In this document: in pieces, positions 5,813 through 12,543 of the stretch
Numbering within the stretch: the stretch's first letter is position 1
Layout of the letters: each line of letters starts with the position of its first letter
Assembly (NCBI GenBank): GCA_052145775.1
Contig: JBKQNY010000019.1
Span: 1-13,439, forward strand
DNA: 13,439 nucleotides
Reading direction: 5' to 3'
From: CAVYPR01 sp052145775
Lineage (GTDB): Bacteria > Actinomycetota > Acidimicrobiia > Acidimicrobiales > RAAP-2
Program-made: the position numbers and the translations under genes
The notes under the pieces: model-generated
Database searches by the model: none
The model's input: only the letters and a program-made list of their open reading frames with translations
What the model was told of the DNA's origin: nothing

Positions 5813-6199
5813 CTAGCGGTCCCGGAACAGGTAGGTGGAGCTGGCGCGGGCCGCGAGCGTGCCCTCGTCGTCGGTCACGGCCGCCTCGACAAACGCCGTC
5901 CGCCGTCCCCCCGAGACCACCTGGGCCTCGCAGGTGAGCACCGACCCCACGGCCACCGGCACGAAGAAGCTGACCTTGATCTCGGCGTTGGCCGCCACCA
6001 CCGGCCGGCCCCTGGCGAACGTCACCGCGGCGGCCCCCATGGCCGAGTCGCAGAACGCCGCCAGGAATCCACCTTGCACGACGCCCCCGGGGTTGGCGAG
6101 CCGCTCGTCGGCGGTCATCCGCCACACCGTCCGCCCCGGCTCGGACTTGTCGAGGCACACCATGCCGAGCGTCAGGTCGCAGTTGGGCGGCACCTGCAT
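5813..6199 (-). CDS. Hotdog-fold thioesterase (PaaI/4HBT type)
   Basis: A 128-residue single hotdog domain, probably hydrolysing an acyl-CoA or aryl-CoA; the substrate cannot be told from sequence. Asn36 and Asp51 in NPGGVVQGGFLAAFCDSAMG are spaced 15 apart, as the catalytic Asn/Asp pair is in human THEM2-like enzymes. The usual His-Gly-Gly is Gln42-Gly-Gly here. The C-terminal strands NAEIKVSFFVPVAVGSVLTC and TAFVEAAVTDDEGTLAARASSTY are typical of the fold. The frame stays open far upstream as an antisense shadow of tkt, but homology begins at ATG 6199 (MQVPPNCDLTLGM). No Shine-Dalgarno; a TAGGCT 8 nt before the ATG suggests a leaderless transcript. Divergent from tkt with a 51-bp spacer. 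Confidence 0.88.
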   Translation of the reverse strand: MQVPPNCDLTLGMVCLDKSEPGRTVWRMTADERLANPGGVVQGGFLAAFCDSAMGAAAVTFARGRPVVAANAEIKVSFFVPVAVGSVLTCEAQVVSGGRRTAFVEAAVTDDEGTLAARASSTYLFRDR

Positions 6200-6213
6200 G
6201 TCCGGGCAGCCTA
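6200..6213 (-). promoter_or_regulatory. Candidate leaderless -10 promoter of the thioesterase gene
   Basis: TAGGCT (6213-6208, minus strand) matches TAnnnT and is followed by 8 nt and then the ATG at 6199, so transcription would start at or just before the start codon. No Shine-Dalgarno is present. It contains part of the palindrome CCTAGG. No -35 hexamer is evident. Confidence 0.4.
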
Positions 6214-6238
6214 GGTGGGGTGGCGTCGGTGGAGTCGC

Positions 6239-6250
6239 TAGGGTGACGGC
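6239..6250 (+). promoter_or_regulatory. Candidate leaderless -10 promoter of the tkt operon
   Basis: TAGGGT (6239-6244) followed by 6 nt and the tkt GTG at 6251, the same hexamer and spacing as at dop. The whole spacer to the divergent thioesterase ATG is only 51 bp. Alternative: GGGTGA here could serve as a Shine-Dalgarno with a short 4-5 nt spacing, in which case the promoter lies further left. Confidence 0.4.
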
Positions 6251-8257
6251 GTGTGCGCTCTGACCGCCGCTCCCGAGGGCCGCGAGCTCGAGCAGCTTGC
6301 CATCAACGTTATCCGCGGCCTGGCCCTGGACGCGCCGAGGGCCGCCGACTCCGGCCACAGCGGCACCGCACTGGCGCTGGCGCCGCTGGCCCACGTCCTG
6401 TGGACCCGGGTCATGAACTACGACCCCACCGACCCGTCGTGGCCCGACCGCGACCGCTTCGTCCTCTCCAACGGCCACGCCTCGATCCTGCTCTACTCGA
6501 TGCTTCACCTGACCGGCTACGACCTCTCCCTCGGGGACCTGCGGGAGTTCCGCCAGTGGGGCTCGGCCACCCCCGGCCACCCCGAGGCGCGCCACACCGC
6601 CGGCGTCGAGGTGACGACCGGCCCCCTCGGCCAGGGGGTCGGGAACTCGGTGGGCATGGCCGTCGCCGAGCGGGTGCTGCGGGACAGATTCGGACCCGAG
6701 CTGGTCGACCACCACACCTTCGTCTTCGCCGGTGACGGCTGCTTCGAGGAGGGCCTCTCCCACGAGGCGGCCTCCCTGGCCGGCCATCTCGGGCTCGGGC
6801 GGCTGATTTGCGTCTACGACGACAACCACATCACCATCGACGGGCCGACCGAGCTCAGCTACACCGACGACGTGCCCGGACGGTTCCGGGCCTACGGGTG
6901 GGACGTGGACGACGTCGGCGAGGTCGCCAACGACACCGACGCCCTCGAAGCCGCCCTGCGCCGGGCCATGTCGGTGCACGACCGCCCCTCGCTGATCGTC
7001 CTGCGCTCGCATATCGGCTGGCCCGCCCCCCATCTGACCGACACCGCCAAGGCCCACGGTGACCCCTTCCCCCCCGAGGAGATCCGCGCCACCAAGGAGC
7101 TCCTGGGGTTGCCGCCCGACGAGACCTTCTGGGTCCCCGACGAAGTCCTGTCCCTCTACCGCTCCCACGGTGCGAGAGGGCGTTCCCGGCGCGAGGCCTG
7201 GGAGGAACGGCTCGCCGCCTCGCACGTCGACCGCCCCGCCTGGGAGGCGGCCTGGGCCGGCCGGGCGCTCGAGGGGTGGTCGGCCAAGCTCCCCTCCTTC
7301 GAGTCGGGCACCGAGGTCGCCACCCGCAATGCCCTCAACAGCTGCCTCACCGCCACCGCCGACCTCATCCCCGGCCTCGTGGCCGGCGCCGCCGACCTGA
7401 CCGGCAACACCGGCATGCAGCTGAAGGACGCCCAGACCCAGTCGGCCGAGTACCCGGGCGGTCGCCAGCTCTACTTCGGCATCCGCGAGCACGCCATGGG
7501 GGCGGTGATGACCGGCATGGCCGCCCACGGGGGGATCCTCCCGGTCGGCGGGACCTTCTTCTGCTTCAGCGACTACATGCGCGGCGCCGTGCGGCTGGCC
7601 GCGCTCTCCAGGATGCACGTCGTCTACTCGTGGACCCACGACTCGGTGGGCCTGGGCCAGGACGGCCCCACCCACCAGCCGATCGAGCACCTGGCGTCGC
7701 TGCGGGCCATGCCGGGGCTCTCGCTCATCCGCCCGGCCGACGCCAACGAGTGCGCCCAAGCCTGGCGGCTGGCCGTCGATGGGGAGGTGCCCACCGCCCT
7801 GGTGCTGAGCCGGCAGGCCATTCCCGTGCTCGAGGCCACGGCCGACCGGGCGGCCGAGGGGGTGCCTCGGGGCGGCTACGTCCTGGCCGACCCCGACGGG
7901 GGGCCTCTGCAGGTGGTGCTGGTGGGCACGGGCAGCGAGGTGCACGTGTGCCTTGAGGCGGCCGCGCTGCTGGCGGCCCGGGGCGTCGGGGCCCGGGTCG
8001 TCTCCCTGCCCAGCTGGGACCGGTTCGAGTCCCAGGACGAGGGCTATCGGCGGTCGGTGCTGCCGCCCGGCGTCCCGACGCTCTCCGTGGAGGCCGCGAC
8101 CTCGTTCGGATGGTCGCGCTACGCGGGGGCCTCGGTGGCCATCGACACGTTCGGCGCCTCGGCGCCGGGCGAGGTGGTGCTGGCGAAGTTCGGGTTCACG
8201 GCCGAGCACGTGGCCGAGCGTGCCGCCTCGCTCATCGGGCTCTCCCATGACGGGTAA
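6251..8257 (+). CDS. tkt: Transketolase
   Basis: A thiamine-diphosphate enzyme moving two-carbon units between ketose and aldose phosphates in the non-oxidative pentose phosphate pathway. The 668 residues span the three usual domains. Key sites: SGHSGTA (34-40), SNGHAS (73-78), TTGPLGQGV (122-130), and the ThDP/Mg motif GDGCFEEG (161-168) followed by DDNHITIDG (190-198, Asn192 as metal ligand). The pyrimidine domain has YFGIREHAMG (408-417), whose Glu413 is the ThDP-activating glutamate, and THDSVGLGQDGPTHQP (462-477). A C-terminal domain contains VGTGSEVHVC and LPSWDRFE. GTG 6251 is the first start after the divergent thioesterase and lies 6 nt after TAGGGT, so it may be translated leaderless. 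First gene of the pentose-phosphate operon; tal follows after 10 bp. Confidence 0.97.
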   Translation: MCALTAAPEGRELEQLAINVIRGLALDAPRAADSGHSGTALALAPLAHVLWTRVMNYDPTDPSWPDRDRFVLSNGHASILLYSMLHLTGYDLSLGDLREFRQWGSATPGHPEARHTAGVEVTTGPLGQGVGNSVGMAVAERVLRDRFGPELVDHHTFVFAGDGCFEEGLSHEAASLAGHLGLGRLICVYDDNHITIDGPTELSYTDDVPGRFRAYGWDVDDVGEVANDTDALEAALRRAMSVHDRPSLIVLRSHIGWPAPHLTDTAKAHGDPFPPEEIRATKELLGLPPDETFWVPDEVLSLYRSHGARGRSRREAWEERLAASHVDRPAWEAAWAGRALEGWSAKLPSFESGTEVATRNALNSCLTATADLIPGLVAGAADLTGNTGMQLKDAQTQSAEYPGGRQLYFGIREHAMGAVMTGMAAHGGILPVGGTFFCFSDYMRGAVRLAALSRMHVVYSWTHDSVGLGQDGPTHQPIEHLASLRAMPGLSLIRPADANECAQAWRLAVDGEVPTALVLSRQAIPVLEATADRAAEGVPRGGYVLADPDGGPLQVVLVGTGSEVHVCLEAAALLAARGVGARVVSLPSWDRFESQDEGYRRSVLPPGVPTLSVEAATSFGWSRYAGASVAIDTFGASAPGEVVLAKFGFTAEHVAERAASLIGLSHDG

Positions 8258-8267
8258 GGACGGGACC

Positions 8268-9383
8268 ATGACCAAACTGCACGACCTCTATCGCCAAGCA
8301 GGGCAGAGCCCCTGGCTCGACAACCTCCGACGGGACTGGCTCACCGGGGGCCGGCTGGCCGAGATGGTGGGCCAGGGGGTGCGCGGGATCACCTCCAACC
8401 CGACCATCTTCGCCAAGGCCATCTCCGGCGAGGCCGACTACGACGAGCAGTTCCGCTCCCTGGTCCCCGGCCACACCGTCGAAGAGGCCTACTGGGAGCT
8501 GGTCATCTCCGACATCGAGGGCGCCCTCGAGGTGCTGCGGCCGCTCCACGAGGAGAGCGGTGGGGCCGACGGCTTCGTCTCATTGGAGGTGGCGCCTTCG
8601 CTCGCCAACGACACCGAAGGCTCGATCGTGTCGGCCCGGAGCCTGCATGAACGCATCGACCGGCCCAACCTGTTGGTGAAGGTGCCCGGGACCGAGGCCG
8701 GGGTGCCCGCCATCCGCCAACTCATCAGCGAGGGCCGCAGCATCAACGTCACCCTCATCTTCGGCCTCGACCGCTACGACGCGGTCATGGAGGCGTACCT
8801 CTCGGGGCTGGAGACCTTCGTGGCGACCGGCGCCACCGACCTCTCCAGTGTCCACAGCGTCGCCTCCTTCTTCGTGAGCCGGGTTGACACCGAGGTCGAC
8901 CGCCGCCTGGAGGAGCTGGCCGGCGGGCCCGGGGGCGACCCGGCGCCGCTGGCCCTGCGCGGAAGGGCCGCCGTGGCCCAGGCCCAGGAGGCCTACCAGC
9001 ACTTCCTGGCCACCTTCTCGGGGTCGCGCTGGGAGGCGCTGGCGGACAAAGGGGCGCGGGTGCAGCGGCCACTGTGGGCGTCGACGTCCACCAAGAACCC
9101 CGCCTACCCCGACCTTCTCTACGTGGACAGCCTGATCGGGCCGGACACCGTCAACACCATGCCCGACCAGACGATCGACGCCCTGCTCGACCACGGCACC
9201 GTCGCCAGGACCCTCGATGCCGACCCGCAGGCCGCCTCGGGCGTCCTCGCCGAGCTCACCGACGTCGGCATCGACTTCACAGACGTGTCCGCCACCTTGG
9301 AGGACGAGGGCGTCCGCTCGTTCGCCAAATCCTTCGACGAGCTGCTCGAAGTCGGCATCGACAAGGCCAAATCGCTCGGCTGA
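8268..9383 (+). CDS. tal: Transaldolase
   Basis: A Schiff-base enzyme transferring dihydroxyacetone units between sedoheptulose-7-phosphate/glyceraldehyde-3-phosphate and erythrose-4-phosphate/fructose-6-phosphate. The 371-residue length fits the actinobacterial/cyanobacterial type. GITSNPTIFAKAI (40-52) is the family signature. Lys138 in LLVKVPGT is the catalytic lysine. NVTLIFGLDRY (160-170) and ASTSTKNPAYPDLLYVDSLIG (271-291) are further conserved blocks; the latter borders the phosphate site. The frame stays open upstream inside tkt, but homology begins at ATG 8268 (MTKLHDLYRQAGQS), 10 bp after the tkt stop, with a GGACGGG ribosome site right behind that stop. Pairing with tkt in one operon is standard. 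Confidence 0.97.
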   Translation: MTKLHDLYRQAGQSPWLDNLRRDWLTGGRLAEMVGQGVRGITSNPTIFAKAISGEADYDEQFRSLVPGHTVEEAYWELVISDIEGALEVLRPLHEESGGADGFVSLEVAPSLANDTEGSIVSARSLHERIDRPNLLVKVPGTEAGVPAIRQLISEGRSINVTLIFGLDRYDAVMEAYLSGLETFVATGATDLSSVHSVASFFVSRVDTEVDRRLEELAGGPGGDPAPLALRGRAAVAQAQEAYQHFLATFSGSRWEALADKGARVQRPLWASTSTKNPAYPDLLYVDSLIGPDTVNTMPDQTIDALLDHGTVARTLDADPQAASGVLAELTDVGIDFTDVSATLEDEGVRSFAKSFDELLEVGIDKAKSLG

Positions 9384-9413
9384 GCGGCCGGGCGCGAGAG
9401 AACGGGGTGTGGG

Positions 9414-10355
9414 ATGAAGATCGCCATGGTGGGCCTGGGGAAGATGGGCGCCAACATGACCGAGCGCCTGCTCGACGGCGGCCACCAGGTCGTGGCCTTC
9501 GACCTGTCGCCCGAGGCGAGGCAGGCCGCGGCCGACAAGGGCGCCGAGCCGGCCGCCTCCCTCGAGGAGCTGGTCGCCAAGCTGTCCCCGCCGCGTGCCG
9601 CATGGGTGATGGTGCCGGCCGGCAAGCCGACCGACGACACCATCACCGCGCTCGCCGGGCTCTTCGAGCGAGGTGATGTGATCGTCGACGGAGGTAACTC
9701 CAACTACAAGGAGGCGGCGCCCACGGCGGCACGCCTGAGGGAGAAAGGGGTCGGCTTCGTCGACGCCGGCACGTCAGGCGGGGTGTGGGGCCTGAAGGAG
9801 GGATACTGCCTCATGGTGGGGGGCACCAAGGAGGCCGTGGGCGTGGTCGAGCCCGCCTTCGTGACCCTCGCCCCCGAGGGCGGTTACGCCCACGTGGGTC
9901 CCGTGGGGGCCGGCCACTTCGTGAAGATGGTGCACAACGGGATCGAGTACGGCCTTATGCAGGCCTACGGCGAGGGCTTCGAGATCATGCAGTCGGCCGA
10001 GGAGTTCTCGCTCGACCTGCACCAGATCGCCTCGATCTGGCGCTACGGCTCGGTGGTGCGCAGCTGGCTCCTCGAGCTGGTGGAGCGGGCCACCCGACCC
10101 GAGGCCAATTTCGACCAGATCGCCCCGGTCATCGTCGACTCGGGCGAGGGCCGCTGGACCTCGCTCGAGGCCATCGACCGGGCCGTGCCGGCGCCGGTCA
10201 TCACCGCCGCCCTCTTCAACCGCTTCACCTCGCGCGACAAGGACTCCTACGCCAACAAGCTGGTGGCCGCCATGCGGAACCAGTTCGGCGGCCACGCCGT
10301 CACCCTGGAGAGCGGGGAGCAGGGAATGGAGACCAAGACGCCGGTGGGTGAATGA
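9414..10355 (+). CDS. gnd: 6-phosphogluconate dehydrogenase, decarboxylating (short, probably NAD-dependent type)
   Basis: Oxidises 6-phosphogluconate to ribulose-5-phosphate plus CO2. At 313 residues it is the short form (about 300) rather than the 470-residue form. The Rossmann domain opens with MVGLGKMGANM (5-15). The second beta strand ends in Asp30 (VVAFDLSPEA), an acidic residue that normally binds the NAD ribose and disfavours NADP; cofactor choice is therefore inferred as NAD. Substrate and catalytic motifs are DGGNSNYKE (92-100), GTSGGVWGLKEGY (119-131) and KMVHNGIEYG (171-180, with catalytic Lys171 and Glu178). The helical C-terminal domain has FNRFTSRDKDSYANK. It follows tal by 30 bp, and its TGA overlaps the zwf ATG (ATGA). 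Confidence 0.95.
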   Translation: MKIAMVGLGKMGANMTERLLDGGHQVVAFDLSPEARQAAADKGAEPAASLEELVAKLSPPRAAWVMVPAGKPTDDTITALAGLFERGDVIVDGGNSNYKEAAPTAARLREKGVGFVDAGTSGGVWGLKEGYCLMVGGTKEAVGVVEPAFVTLAPEGGYAHVGPVGAGHFVKMVHNGIEYGLMQAYGEGFEIMQSAEEFSLDLHQIASIWRYGSVVRSWLLELVERATRPEANFDQIAPVIVDSGEGRWTSLEAIDRAVPAPVITAALFNRFTSRDKDSYANKLVAAMRNQFGGHAVTLESGEQGMETKTPVGE

Positions 10356-11857
10356 GCGCCGTCTCCCCGCCTCGGCAGACCCCCCCGCTCGTCCTGGTCA
10401 TCTTCGGGGCCTCGGGCGACCTGGCCTCGCGCAAGATCCTGCCGGCCCTGGCCAACCTGGCAGAGCGGGGCCGTCTGAGCGACAACTTCACGGTGATCGG
10501 GGTGGCCCGCACCCAGTGGACCGACGAGGAGTTCCGACAGACGGCGACCAAGTGCATCCCGGTCCCCGGTCCCCGCTGGGCGGCCATGGTGGAGCGGTTC
10601 CGCTACATCCCCGGCGAGTACGCCGCCACCGAGACCTTCGACCGCCTGAAGGGCCTCCTGGCCGAGGCCGACCTTGAGTACGACACCGCCGGGAACCGCG
10701 TCTACTACCTGGCCACGGTCCCCTCGGTTTTCTCCATGGTGGCCGAGGCCCTGGCCAAGGAGGGATGCAACGTCCCCGGCGACCACGGCGACTTCGCCCG
10801 CATCGTGGTGGAGAAACCCTACGGCCGCGACCTGGCCAGTGCGCTCGACCTCGACCGGGCGGTGCACAACGCCTTCGACGAGGAGCAGATCTTCCGCATC
10901 GACCACTACATGGGCAAAGAGACCGTCCAGAACGTGCTGGCCCTGCGGTTCGCCAACGCCATCTTCGAGCCGGTGTGGAACCGGCGCTACGTCGAGCAGG
11001 TCCAGATCACGGTGGCCGAGAGCCTGGGCGTCGAGCACCGCGGCGGCTTCTACGAGACGGCGGGGGCGCTGCGCGACATCGTCCAGGGCCACGTCATGCA
11101 GGTGCTGGCCCTCACCTTGATGGAGGCGCCCACCGGGATGGACGCCGACCACATCCGCGACGAGAAGGTGAAACTGCTCAAGGCCGTGTACGTCCCGACC
11201 ACCGACGAGGCAGTCGACCGGTCGGTCCGGGCCCAGTACACGGCGGGGGTGATGGACGGCGTCCCCGTCGTCGGCTACCGCCAGGAGGAGGGGGTGGCCC
11301 CCGACAGCCAGACCGAGACCTTCGTCGCCCTGCGACTGCGGGTGGAGAACTGGCGGTGGGCGGGGGTCCCCGTCTACGTGCGTACCGGCAAGCGCCTCCC
11401 CGCCCGGGTCACCGAGGTGGCCCTCCAGTTCCACAGCGTCCCGTTCCTGGCCTTCAAGGGCGAGCTCGCCCGCCAGCTCCGACCCAACGCCCTGGTGCTG
11501 CGGATCCAGCCCAACGAGGGCATCAGCCTCCACTTCGGGGCCAAGGTGCCGGGCGAGGCGTTCCGGGTCCAGTCGGTGGCCATGGATTTCGACTACGACG
11601 AGGCCTTCGCCAACGCCGGGGAGACCGACGGCTACCCGCGGCTCCTCCACGACGCCATGTGCGGGGACGCCACCCTGTTCATCCGCACCGACGAGGTGGA
11701 CCAGGCCTGGCAGATCGTCGACCCCTACCTGAACGCCTGGTCCGAGCCCGGGGGCGGCCTCCATTTCTACGAGGCCGGCACCTGGGGACCCCACGTCTCG
11801 GACCTGCTCTTGGAGCGTTCCGGCGACGTGTGGCGGGTCCCGGAGCTCCGCCCTTGA
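10352..11857 (+). CDS. zwf: Glucose-6-phosphate 1-dehydrogenase
   Basis: First step of the oxidative pentose phosphate pathway: glucose-6-phosphate to 6-phosphogluconolactone, making reduced nicotinamide cofactor. The 501 residues are of normal length. The nucleotide-binding loop is IFGASGDLASRKILPAL (17-33). Arg53 after the second strand (GVARTQ) suggests NADP use, by inference. EKPYGRD (154-160) and the active-site signature RIDHYMGKE (182-190) follow, including the catalytic His and substrate-binding Lys. The C-terminal domain has YVRTGKRLPAR and NEGISLHFGAKVPG. Its ATG overlaps the gnd stop (ATGA) and its TGA overlaps the next start (TTGA), so it is probably translated in a coupled manner. 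Unlike in many actinobacteria, no opcA lies between it and pgl. Confidence 0.97.
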   Translation: MSAVSPPRQTPPLVLVIFGASGDLASRKILPALANLAERGRLSDNFTVIGVARTQWTDEEFRQTATKCIPVPGPRWAAMVERFRYIPGEYAATETFDRLKGLLAEADLEYDTAGNRVYYLATVPSVFSMVAEALAKEGCNVPGDHGDFARIVVEKPYGRDLASALDLDRAVHNAFDEEQIFRIDHYMGKETVQNVLALRFANAIFEPVWNRRYVEQVQITVAESLGVEHRGGFYETAGALRDIVQGHVMQVLALTLMEAPTGMDADHIRDEKVKLLKAVYVPTTDEAVDRSVRAQYTAGVMDGVPVVGYRQEEGVAPDSQTETFVALRLRVENWRWAGVPVYVRTGKRLPARVTEVALQFHSVPFLAFKGELARQLRPNALVLRIQPNEGISLHFGAKVPGEAFRVQSVAMDFDYDEAFANAGETDGYPRLLHDAMCGDATLFIRTDEVDQAWQIVDPYLNAWSEPGGGLHFYEAGTWGPHVSDLLLERSGDVWRVPELRP

Positions 11858-12543
11858 CCGAGCTCAGCGCGGTGGACGACGTCCCCGGGGCCTTCGCCGA
11901 CCTGGTGGCGCGGGCCTTCGCCGAGCGGCCGGGCCCCCGCTTCTCCCTGGTGTTGTCGGGCGGACCGCTCGCCCGGGCCTGCTACGAACGGCTGGCCGCC
12001 CTCGCCCCGGACGAGGTCGACTGGGTGGCCGTCGACCTCTACCTCGGTGACGAGCGGCTCGTCCCGCCCGACGACCCCGACGCCAACCAGCGGCTGGTGC
12101 GCGAGGCCCTGGTGGAGCCGGTGGGAGGGGTGGGGTCGTTCACCCCCATGCCCACCGAGGGTGACCCCGAGGCGTGCGCCGATGACTACGACAAGATCCT
12201 GGCCGGCGTCCTCGCCGGGGCCGGGCTCGACCTGGTCCACTTGGGGATGGGCCCCGACGGCCATACGGCCTCCCTGTTCCCCGGCGCCTCTTCGCTCGAC
12301 GCCGGCCCCGACCGGCTGGTGGTGGCCACCGAGGACCCCGGCGGCACCAACCCCCACCCCCGGCTGACCCTGACGCTGCCGGCCATCGCCCGGGCCCGAC
12401 GGGTCGTCTTCACCGTCTCGGGCGCCGCCAAGCAGGAGGCGGTGGCGCGCCTGGTGGCCGGCGACGACATCCCCGCGGCGCGGGTGCGGGCCCCCGACGT
12501 CCGCTGGCTCGTCGACGCCGAGGCCCTCGGGGTGCCGTCGTGA
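11854..12543 (+). CDS. pgl: 6-phosphogluconolactonase
   Basis: Hydrolyses the lactone made by glucose-6-phosphate dehydrogenase to 6-phosphogluconate, between Zwf and Gnd. The 229 residues match the DevB/Pgl family. SLVLSGGPLAR (31-41) is the phosphate-binding loop. YLGDERLVPPDDPDANQRL (63-81) is the family signature. LVHLGMGPDGHTASLFPG (127-144) holds the catalytic His137. PRLTLTLPAI and FTVSGAAKQEAV follow in the usual order. The long frame running in from inside zwf is a shadow; homology begins at about residue 1 here. The start is most likely TTG 11854, overlapping the zwf stop (TTGA); GTG 11872 is a second choice. The stop TGA overlaps the next gene's GTG (GTGA). Confidence 0.94.
   Translation: MTELSAVDDVPGAFADLVARAFAERPGPRFSLVLSGGPLARACYERLAALAPDEVDWVAVDLYLGDERLVPPDDPDANQRLVREALVEPVGGVGSFTPMPTEGDPEACADDYDKILAGVLAGAGLDLVHLGMGPDGHTASLFPGASSLDAGPDRLVVATEDPGGTNPHPRLTLTLPAIARARRVVFTVSGAAKQEAVARLVAGDDIPAARVRAPDVRWLVDAEALGVPS

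Noticed and set aside
5121..6158. A 345-codon minus-strand frame covering the thioesterase, holin-like and small TM genes
   Set aside because: Only its last 71 codons (from ATG 5336) look like a protein; the upstream part is Arg/Gly/Pro-rich shadow overlapping better-supported genes.
6200..8275. An 820-codon minus-strand frame running through the tkt region into the thioesterase
   Set aside because: Opposite tkt it is low-complexity Gly/Val/Arg/His/Pro sequence with no domain, the typical antisense shadow of a GC-rich gene. Only the last 128 codons (from ATG 6199) carry a recognisable fold.
10247..11794. A 515-codon minus-strand frame opposite zwf
   Set aside because: Shadow of zwf: repetitive Gly/Val/His/Leu composition and no domain, while the plus frame has the complete G6PDH signature.
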